Shown here: positions 55,530 through 64,000 of the stretch, one piece after another | How the letters are laid out: each line of letters begins with the position of its first letter | Numbering within the stretch: position 1 is the stretch's first letter | Origin: Dendrocalamus latiflorus | Lineage: Eukaryota; Streptophyta; Magnoliopsida; Poales; Poaceae | Reading direction: 5' to 3' | DNA length: 64,000 bases | NCBI GenBank assembly: GCA_017311315.1 | Contig: CM029647.1 | Coordinates: 9,629,077-9,693,076 of the forward strand | Position numbers and translations under genes: made by a program | Notes under the pieces: generated by a model | Told to the model about the DNA's origin: nothing | Database searches by the model: none | The model's input: only the letters and a program-made list of their open reading frames with translations

Positions 55530-58045
55530 ACGTACGCGTGCGCTTTGCGCCCGTGAAGTTTGACGAGCTCGTGAGGGGCTGTGGACTGGTGGTGCGAGGA
55601 ATGGATGTGCAAGTCAGAAATATGGGTTTGGGGTTAGGACAATGTGCATAGAGCCATGGAATGTTAGGTTAGCATTCCTGTCTTGGTATGCACCACATAA
55701 ACATGGAAATTTACTCCTGATCAGTTACTGCTCATTACTGGGTTTTGACCATTTGTAATACTAGTAGTCGTCGATCTTGAAATTAATTTGGCACCGTATT
55801 TTAGCAGTCTAGTTACACATAGTTAGAAATGATATGCGTAGAAAGAACATATATAAAGCAGTGAGTCTGACCACGAACGACCCTAAATCTTAAACTCAAA
55901 TCCATTCCAAGTTTCCAACCCTCAGATAATTAGCCATAAAATGCCTTTCTTTATGTGAATTGAATGAATATGTGATATCTTGTACAATAACAACTACAGA
56001 TCATTCCCTGCTCATTAAAGTTTCAGCTTTTGACTTCTATCTTCTTAATTTCATCTTTTTTTAGTTTTTTGATTTTTTTGGGTATTTTTTTCTTATTCCT
56101 TTAAATTATCTATGATAATATAAATTTTTTATTTAATTTTTAATTTTAATTATGCTAAAAAAATTAACAATAGTTACAATAAAAACTGAGAAGCGTAGAC
56201 TTAAAAATCGAAATGAGCACCTCCTAAGAAAGAAACAACAATGCTACGTTGTACATTTGTACAACAAGGTCAGCAGACTGTTGACGCGGGCACCAGTTAA
56301 TTAATTAGCAGTCGTCACTGCCATCATCATCCATTGAAAACCGCCGTGTCGTTTTCGTCCCTGCCATTCGGTAGAGCGAATGCCTTCCTCGGTGCTATCT
56401 GCCGAGCGATCGTCGCCAGTGATGACGAAATGCGTTGCATTCTGGCTCATCTATGTCATAATTCTCTTAATCCCAGTTGGACCAAAGTAGATCGCAAGAA
56501 CCACATAAATTCCAAACCTAAAGCACGCATCAGTAATTAAAAACGAAAAATCGATTCAACCAGTGCTAAGTTCAAAATTACCATGAACTACAATTATTTA
56601 AGATCCGTTTGGAATATGAGAATTTTTGTGATCTCTCCTAAAATTGAGTTTTTTCTGGTAAAATTCTTACTTCTAAATGTGGCCTAAACCAATATTGGGA
56701 CATGTACAGTACAAAATGTTTATACATAAATGTTTAAAAAGAGAATATAGTCATATCATCAAGCATCCATATAAAAGTTACTTTCTCCAATGCTAGTATG
56801 TTTTCCATGGGTGCTTAGATGTTATATTATCTATTAATTAGATGTGGTTATATACATAAGCACCTGCTAATTAAGCACCGATGCTAAATGCTTACTTAAG
56901 CATCGATCTTCAAAACAAAAGCCTTATCTATTCTATGTGACAAGAAAAAAAATCAGTTTTTAATTACTAAACATCTCTCTAAATACTTACATGGTATGTG
57001 CTCTTATACTCGATTTGCATTTCTTTTGGCTGTGAGAAATCAGTTTTTTACGGCCACCGTTTTTCTGTGGAGATGACGGCCGCATCGACCGACCGTCAGT
57101 GACTGCAACGGCAGTTAGCTACACGTGAAGCTTGCGCGCGGGCGCGGGCGCGACGTCCCCATGCCGGGACGATGTAGCATGCGTGAGGCGGCACCATGTC
57201 ACCGGAGCAAGGACACGCATCGCACAAACTCACGGAGTCATGCGCGGCGGGCCAGGCGCCTGGGTAAGCGGACGGCGAAGGCTCACCTACCGTCGATGCT
57301 GGCGCTGCGTTACGTACGCGCGCGACGTGCGCGCATGTGCCATGTGGGCGTCGAAGTCTTATCTGCACACAACACACGCAAGGATGCAGGGGATGGGCGG
57401 ATAATCAAAGACGAATTACGTCACGTTCTTATGGTCTTTTAATTTTTGATTTCTTCGAAAAACAAAACTTATAAATCAGTTTTTTAAAACGGATTTTTTA
57501 AATAGTTTTTAAATCTAAAACTGTGTACATCATCTGTTGTCGTCTTGAAAAACACAGACAGAAATCATTAGCCACAGCTAAAATCCACCAGCTACAATCC
57601 CAAATAACATAGCCTTAGTAAACAATGAGGCATAGTTTGATAGGGAAAATCTCAAATCTGCCAGCTTTAAAGTTCAAACAAAGTCCAATTTCGCTCTCTA
57701 AAAAAAGTAAATTGCAGTTGCACTGCGTAAAAAGAGTTAACAGAGTCCCCTTGAGAAACGAAGTCATTAATTCCTTTTTTTTCTGGAGACGATCTGTCGA
57801 TTTGTTGCAAACTTGCAAATCGCAACAAAAGAGAACAAAAGGAAAATACATGGAGTTTGAGGACAACATAGAAATTAAGATGAGCAAAAAAGTTCAAGAG
57901 CTAGGAAAGTTAGGCTGAAAATAAATAAAACGGTGAAGATATACTTGCCAAAAAAAAAATCCGTGAGCTTAATAACGCACAAGAGTAACAAAACAGTGCT
58001 AATAAATAAGTATTGTACATTGTAAACATACAAATCATCAGCACT
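55530..58045. other. No supported gene
   Basis: Upstream region of the glutaredoxin (TATA box not certain), then AT-rich spacer with decayed MITE words near 56010-56240 (TTTCAGCTTTTGACTTCT) and GC-rich, frame-rich sequence at 57110-57400 without family signal. Confidence 0.4.
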
Positions 58046-58119
58046 GGTCCCGTAGCTCAGTTGGTTAGAGCGTTGGTCTTATGAGCCGAAGGTCGCGGGT
58101 TCGAGCCCCGCCGGGACCA
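58046..58119 (+). tRNA. tRNA with anticodon UAU (Ile, AUA codons)
   Basis: The full cloverleaf folds: acceptor stem GGTCCCG/CGGGACC (7 of 7 pairs), D arm GCTC/GAGC with loop AGTTGGTTA, anticodon stem TTGGT/GCCGA (two G-T pairs) with loop CTTATGA, T arm GCGGG/CCCGC with loop TTCGAGC, and discriminator A. Intact A and B box promoter words (TAGCTCAGTTGG, GGTTCGAGCC) are present and there is no intron. The anticodon at positions 34-36 is TAT, so isoleucine is the formal call, but base 37 is G where A is usual for ANN-decoding tRNAs. Confidence 0.88.
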
Positions 58120-58120
58120 C

Positions 58121-58127
58121 TTTTTTT
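58121..58127 (+). terminator. RNA polymerase III terminator of the tRNA gene
   Basis: T7 starts two bases after the discriminator base. Confidence 0.85.
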
Positions 58128-58754
58128 CGTTATTTGATAAACACAAGTATAGAGAAATTGCCGTGTTCGGCCTATTCCTCGTAAGATGTTTATACAATAT
58201 CCTTATTCACAACAATTTTTTTACTTCTGGTTTTGGAAAATAATAATCATCAAGTCCTATTCTTTTCGAACAAGACCCTCAAAAGATGTTTTTAAAAGGG
58301 GGTGCGACTATAGCTCTTCTGGTGCATTGAAGCCTTATAGCGCGACCCCGCGCTCCCTATGTGTTACATGCGTGGACGTGGATCGCCTGTTTTTTGTTTG
58401 GCTAGTAAGAAAGTTTGCAGGCCTTGCGGCTGGTGGAACGGGCCAGCAAGACATGTGGTGGGATAGCGACAAACAAAATCCTTGATGAGGTGGTTGGCCT
58501 AGTTGAGCAAGCCACCATCATGAGCTCATGACAAACACTAACAATGCAATACACGCACGCATTGCCTTCTATTAGATGGTGACTGATGCATGACGTATCT
58601 CTACTCTTAAAAGGAGGAGTTCAAGGTGATGGTACATCCTACACTTCTTTCTTTTTCACTGACATGTGGGTCCTCTCACCTCAAAACCCTGTGCGCTGCC
58701 TCCCATCGATTCCTGTGCGGTTTTCTCACCGATTTCTTCGTCACTCTTCCCCTC

Positions 58755-59380
58755 TCTCCTCCGCCACCGCGTCAACCTCGCCTCCTCCCCTCCCTCCGCC
58801 GCTGCACCGCCCTCGCCTCCTCCGCTGCCGCGCCGCCCTCGCCTCCTCCCCTCCCTCCGCCCTCACCACCTCCGCCCCCCGTGCTGCCGCCACTCCTCCG
58901 CGCCCCCACCCTCCTCGCCAGCCCGCGCTCCCGCCCTCACCCCCTCCGCCCCCCCCCCCCCCGCGCCGCCGCCACTCCTCCGCCACCCCCGCGGCGCCGC
59001 ATCCTCCTTCCCGAACCGCCTCCTCCCCAGTCCGCGCCGCCGCCTCCTCCTCCCCCCTGCGCCTCCTCCCCTACTCCCCCCAACCCCCCGCGCCGCCGGC
59101 TCCCCCTCTCCGTCCCCCGCACCACCGCCTCCTACTCCCCCGCCCCTCGCCGCCGCATCCTCCTCCCCTCCTCCTCCCAAACCGCTGCTCACCCCGCCCC
59201 CAACCCCCCACACCGCGCCGCCGCCTCCCAGCTCCCACTCCTTCGCTGCGCTCCGCCCTCGCTCCTCCTCCTCCGCCTCCTCCCCCGCTCCTCCGCTCCG
59301 CCGCCGTCTCCTCCTCCTCGTCCCCACCCCAGGCCGCGGCCGCCGCCTCCTCTCCCCCCACCCCTCTGCGCCGCCGCCTA
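58755..59380. repeat. Pyrimidine-rich low-complexity stretch (CCTCC/CCGCC)
   Basis: Degenerate repeats of CCTCCTCCCC, CCGCGCCGCCG and CCCCTCC, including a C run near 58955. All three plus-strand frames stay open as Pro/Ala/Ser-rich reading and all minus frames as Gly/Arg-rich. It sits just upstream of the recognisable start of the CobW-type pseudogene. Confidence 0.75.
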
Positions 59381-59389
59381 CCCGTGCTG

Positions 59390-62075
59390 GATGACCTCGA
59401 AGACTACAGCTTCCCCGTTTTCTCCCCGGCCACCGCCGCCAGCAGCCTCGCCGACGACTTTTACCGTAGCGGCACCGACTGGTCCTCCCTGCGCGCCCCT
59501 CCTCCGCACCAACCGGAGGCGGCCTCTAGGACGAAGGCAAAGGGTAGCGGCTTGCTCGTGCAGAGGAGCCTCTTCCAGGGCCGCCGCACTATGGGCGATG
59601 GGGGCACCGTTGTCGAGAGAGATGGTGCTTTGTCGCGTCGGCGGCTTCAACGACGGAGGAGGGCGCCGGTGTCAAGACGATGATCCCGCCGATGACCGCA
59701 TCCCGGCCACCAATATCACCGGCTTCCTTGGCTCCAGCAAGGTCAGGCCCCAAAAAATCTCTACCTTCTATGTTAGCGAGCGTGTCATGATGCATCCGAG
59801 ATGTATGCGCGCTCTCCTGCAGCGATATTTTACATCTTGTTGGTAGATTAGCGCATCATTGTGTATTTCCCTGCTCACTCCCAGATTATGCAGTATTACC
59901 TTAAATCCTAAAATGCTAAATGGATTGTAGTATAGTCTCAGAATGTCAGAACAGCACCAACTCAGCACTAGGATTAGTGAAGCCTTGAGATACTTAGCAC
60001 TAGAATTGTTTTCATCTGATTGTAGATATGTTTCTCACCTGCCGTTGCTTTACATCATGGATTGGCAAATGACAGCAAGACTAATTATGTAGCTTTGCGC
60101 CTTTGACACTTTAACTTATATATGAAGCATTGTTTAGATAATATTACCTTGTTTGTTTCGATTTAATGAGTTATGTTACCATGAATAACTCGTCTCTGGT
60201 ATATTCAAGGTTTGTTTTTATTTGTAGACAACTTTACTAAATCACATCTTGACCGCTCACCATGGAAAAGCAGATCGCTGTCATTGAGAATGAGGTATGC
60301 CTGTATGAGTCAATTTTCGTTGTATGTCTATTCTTTAAGGGTGTGTTTGGTTGGTGGAATGGGGAGGAATAGGATGGGATGATTCCAATTTTTTGGGTTG
60401 GGATGGAATGGGATGGTTCCGTCCATACGTTTGGTTCATAGTATGGGATGATTCTATTTTTTGTTTGGTTAGTGGGATGAAGAAGAATGGGATGATCCCA
60501 CGCAGGCCTCCCTGGCCGCCGCTCGCGCCGGCCTCAAGCGCCGCCAGCCGCACCCGAGCTCCTGCGTCGCCGGCCGCGCCCGACCTCCCGCCGCCCGACC
60601 TCCTGCGCCGCCGGCCTCAAGCGCCGCCGCCCGCGCCCAATCTCCTGCGCCGCCGCCCACGCCCGATCTCCTGTGCTGCCGCCCGCGCCCGATCTCCTGC
60701 GCCGCCGTCCGCGCCCGACCTCCCGTCGCCCGACCTACTGCGCCGCCGATCGTCGCCCGACCTCCCGCGCCGCCGCCCGCCGCCCGTCGCCCGACCTCCT
60801 GCGCCGCCCGCCGCAGCTCGTGCGGGCCTCCGAGCCGCCGCTCGCGTGGGCCTCCGCCCGGATCTGGCGCATGAGTTTTCTGTGGGATGAAGTCGTCCGG
60901 GATTTTTTGTGGAATGAGATGATACCGAATTTTTGAGGAATATTCCTTTGGGAGGGACCATTTGCTTCCATCCCATTCTCCCCCATTCCACCAACCAAAC
61001 AGCTGGATGACCTCAAAATTGGAACGGGACCATTCCATCCCTGGGTCATCCTAGCATCCAAACACACCCTAAGTGCCTGAGCAACACTTAGTTTTCTACT
61101 GTTGGACACATGCCACGCTTTGCAAACTTCAAAGTCCATCTCAATTTACTTAGTGCACAGTTGAGCAAACATTTTAAAAGGGCAATCAAAGAATAACTAA
61201 GAAAATTAGAACTATGAAAAACGAGGCAGGTAAGGTGAAGTTGCATGTAACAACTCATACCCTTTGATGTCATTGTTTCCATTGCAGTATGGAGAAGTTG
61301 ATATCGATGGTTTGTTAGTTGCTGCACAAACTGCTGGAGCTGAGGACATAATGATGCTAAATAATGGTTGCCTTTGCTGCACTGTGCGTGGTGATTTAGT
61401 CCGTATGATTAGTGAATTGGTTGACTAGAAGAAGGGAAAATTTGATCATCTTGTTATTGAAACCACAGATAAGGAACTTGGTAAGGATTGGCACCATAAA
61501 CAAGAAAATCTGTGAGATGTTGGCACCATAAACAAGAAAATCTGTGAGATGTAATCTTCTCAAGTTTAAAAAATCACCCTGACTTTCAGATTTGTACAAG
61601 CAGTGTTTGTCATCAATAAAATCATTCGATGCTACTTTTCATATTTAATTTTCTTAGTTATTCTTTGATTGCTTTACCATGTTAAGTCCTCTCACTCTCT
61701 GTTTGCCTTTTTTTCGGGTCTAGCGAATCCAGCACCCATAATACAGACGTTCTATGCAGAAGACACATTTTTTAAAGATGTCAAGCTGGATGGTGTTGTT
61801 ACTTTAGTAGATGCGAAGCATGCAAGGTTGCATTTGGGTGAAGTAAAGCCCAAGGGTATAGTCAATGAGGCAGATCAGCAAATTGCATATGCTGACAGAA
61901 TTATAGTTATCAAGGTAATGTTCTTGCAGTCAATACTTGCTGGTTTGTATATATTAGTGCGTGTTTAGTTAGTAAGCCTTTTTCTATTTCTTTGGCCCTT
62001 GCTAATAGAAGAGCTAATTTGTTGTTACTTCCCTTGCAGATTGATCTTGTTAGTGAGCTTGAAGTTTCTTCCTTT
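59390..62075 (+). pseudogene. CobW/ZNG-type GTPase (COBW domain) pseudogene
   Basis: Exons by splice sites: about 59390-59741, 60228-60294, 61288-61468, 61718-61914, 62040-62075. Exon 1 reads ADDFYRSGTDWSSLRAPPP, then in another frame DDDPADDRIPATNITGF and GFLGSSK. The Walker A therefore reads GFLGSSK-TTLLNH with Ser for the usual Gly. Later exons give YGEVDIDGLLVAAQTAG, LNNGCLCCTVRGDLVRM (the CxCC metal motif), ANPAPIIQTFYAED, VTLVDAKHARLHLGEV and QQIAYADRIIVIK. Damage: frame change in exon 1 (59575-59600), 1-bp insertion in exon 2 (near 60266-60270), TAG in exon 3 (61426-61428), intron 61469-61717 bordered by AT...GG instead of GT...AG, and loss of similarity after 62075. The intact family are plastid or cytosolic metal-chaperone GTPases. 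Confidence 0.85.
60339..61069. mobile_element. MITE-like element (731 bp) in the CobW pseudogene, TAA target duplication
   Basis: The ends GGGTGTGTTTGG and CCAAACACACCC are inverted and flanked by TAA (60336-60338 and 61070-61072). Subterminal GGGATGGAATGGGATGG / CCATCCCATTCC words pair inward. The centre (60505-60870) is repetitive GCCGCCCGCGCCCGA, giving long Arg/Pro/Ala frames that are not genes. The end type resembles Tourist/Harbinger MITEs. Confidence 0.75.
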
Positions 62076-64000
62076 CTTACCATGTTCTATATTATTTGGA
62101 CTGCGAAGCCTCTGCCATCTACATGAGTTTGACTTAATTTTATTTGCATGCAGAGTTCTCAAGAGTTTTCCCCCTTTATAGGAATTGTAGAGAGCCAATG
62201 CTCCTGCCTTGCAGCCACAGGCACACAATCCTACAATTCTAGGCATGTATTCATAGTCTATTCACTTCTCTAATTTTGTGTGCTTCCATCTTTTCCTTTT
62301 TGTAATATATTTTTTGTGTAATGCTTAAGGAATTGAAAGCGATTTCAATGGACTATGCTAAATTAGCTTATCCTTCCCTAATTTCTAGGTTTCTTGAGAA
62401 GAGAAGGCAGTTATCTAATCTGTATGCAATGTTCCGCCCATTAGAGGTAACCATGCTTATAGCTTTTATATTAACTACTATCTGTTAGTTGATATGCTTG
62501 CATATGCCTTTACATTATATACTATGTAACCATTTTTTATGTTGCATAATTAGGATCAGTGTAGTTTTGTATTACTGCCATTTAAATATTGCTCTGAATT
62601 ATCTGGTTTCTCATCTTTTATTGCTCTGCTACAAATGGGTTCCAAATGGTGAGGATATTAAATCCTGGTCTTCGTCAAGTAGTTTTTTCTTCGTGAGAGT
62701 ACTAACTGATTTTTTTGGATGATGGTCACATGCAAATGGCAATTTGATGCACCATTTGAGGGCACTGAAAATATGCTTTGTTTGAAATGTATTGTTTAAT
62801 TTTTTTCCCTTTGACCTCTACAGGTGCCCCTCATCACATATTGAGTGGTATAAATATGGTGAGCTGTGTTATCTGCACCATCAATTACATATGCTACCAC
62901 TTTTAAACCTGAATATCTAATCGTACGATTTCTTTGGGTTGGCTATTTAGAATGAAGAAAGCTTGAGGCCTAAATTTTGTTCTTGGACACTTTGTTCTGA
63001 AGAGTATTAACTGATATATGCTATTTTGGCATTGGTATACCTCCTTTGTGTAACAACTCAGTATGAATTGAAATGGAAATTGTTTGAGATGAACTGAAAT
63101 TTTCCAATAAACTAACTTCTTTCATGGACTAAACCATCTTTGTAGGCCTGTCTTTTATTTGCTATGAACTCAGTAGATGGAAATGAGGGAGGGAGGGGAG
63201 TTGGCTCGACATGTTATAATAGTAATACCGTCGCAACGCACGGGTATGTAACTATAGTATGATAAATTTTAAAAATCCGTAGCAACGCACGGGCATTTGA
63301 CTAGTCAGTGAAAAAGAGGAGGTGAGGTGGGTATGGGCTCCACGATTGACTGGCCCCCACTAAGTTCAACATGTGTTATCATCATTAGCACACTAAGTCA
63401 CTGTCTCCGGTTCAAGAAACTATCACCCTAAAGTTTGAAAAATACACCATTCAGATGTATTTGTCACGCACGACATCCTTCATGAGAATGTAATAAAAAA
63501 ATATCATCAGTTTGCACGCTAAGTTATCATGTACAATCTTGACAAATTACCAGCTTAAAGTTCAAACATACATAACATTTGTGGAATAATTTTAGAAATA
63601 TATGATCTTATATTCATAACATTTACCACTAAATTATGCCATGTAACTCAAGAAATTCAAACATACAACTAAACAATAAAAGTTATCATCTGAATGGTGC
63701 CATCCAGGCATCGTCCACAATGTTAAACATGCAAGTGTATGGTGGAATAGTGGATTACGATGGATGCTTGATACCTGTTCTTCCGTATCTTCTTTTTACA
63801 TCATTTTATGATATGATATCTCTGATTACATGTTGATCATACTATGATGAGCGATGCTTATGATTGAATGTTAACATTGAAAGAATGTGCATCATGCATT
63901 GCATTTATATACAGAACCTATCTTGGGTAGGCATCCTATAAGAGTGGAAAGATAAAACATTTACTTATGTAGGCACTCCACGGGAGTGGAGTTTGAGACC
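62076..64000. other. No supported gene; possible exon scrap and LTR-like fragment
   Basis: An exon-like scrap at 62391-62447 (RFLEKRRQLSNLYAMFRPLE, with TTCTAG before and GTAACC after) belongs to no family I recognise. 63215-63300 has CGCAACGCACGGGTATG / GTAGCAACGCACGGGCAT words seen widely in grass repeats. 63880-64000 resembles part of the Ty3/gypsy LTR. The rest is AT-rich spacer. Confidence 0.4.
63880..64000 (+). repeat. Diverged LTR-like fragment running off the right edge
   Basis: GTGCATCATGCATTGCAT and TAGGCACTCCACGGGAGTGGAG recall TGTGCATTTGCATGAGG and TAGGCCTCCACGGGAGTGGAGG in the Ty3/gypsy LTR (23190-23320). Order and orientation agree, but similarity is partial. Confidence 0.4.

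Noticed and set aside
57110..57440. Overlapping frames of 90-105 codons on both strands
   Set aside because: No start context, splice signals or family motif; similar length in several frames points to GC composition.
58741..59361. Pro-rich plus frames and Gly/Arg-rich minus frames before the CobW pseudogene
   Set aside because: Pyrimidine-rich low complexity leaves every frame open; family similarity starts only near 59390.
60505..60890. Arg/Pro/Ala-rich frames in the intron of the CobW pseudogene
   Set aside because: They are repeats of a GCCGCCCGCGCCCGA-like unit inside a MITE with TAA duplication, not exons.

Overview
This is plant nuclear DNA, almost certainly from a grass. Evidence: GC-rich exons separated by AT-rich introns and intergenic DNA, GT-AG introns, a tandem array of DUF1618 genes (a family expanded in Poaceae), an eIF4E of grass type, and dense, nested transposons of typical grass families. 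The species cannot be fixed from the sequence alone.

Layout. 1-36 kb holds a minus-strand tandem array of DUF1618-domain genes: one cut by the left edge (start 1144), two apparently intact two-coding-exon genes (6538-11014 and 16870-19775), one pseudogene (exon 1 relic at 32321-32937, exon 2 relic at 21678-21694) and an intron-only relic (about 35.6-36.0 kb). All share a long intron, a very short acidic second coding exon and an intron in the 3' UTR. Transposons have filled the array: a CACTA element (2755-5002) with its own 184-codon ORF, a hAT element (8714-9656), a Harbinger-like element (11252-12233), copia-type LTR pieces (about 13.2-14.5, 16.0-16.5 and 33.0-34.1 kb) and a full-length Ty3/gypsy element (21767-31050) inside the intron of the pseudogene copy. 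Between genes 2 and 3 a plus-strand gene for a Cys-rich protein is broken by stops and by an LTR.

36-41 kb holds a 610-bp hairpin element and a 4.2-kb Mutator-like element (36916-41106; TIRs of about 241 bp, 10-bp target duplication). Its cargo is an eight-exon plant mobile domain (PMD, MAIN/MAIL1-like) gene that has all its splice sites but three in-frame stops and one frameshift.

42-64 kb is the conserved part: an orphan cellulose-synthase-like exon, an intact five-exon eIF4E gene (44188-50054, minus), an intronless CC-type glutaredoxin (55092-55529, minus), a tRNA gene with a UAU anticodon (58046-58119) and a decayed CobW-type GTPase pseudogene (about 59.39-62.08 kb). These genes are not an operon or a pathway. 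eIF4E and the glutaredoxin are ordinary euchromatic genes, and the DUF1618 array is a local duplication cluster. The most interesting items are the PMD-carrying Mutator element and the CACTA element with an intact ORF.
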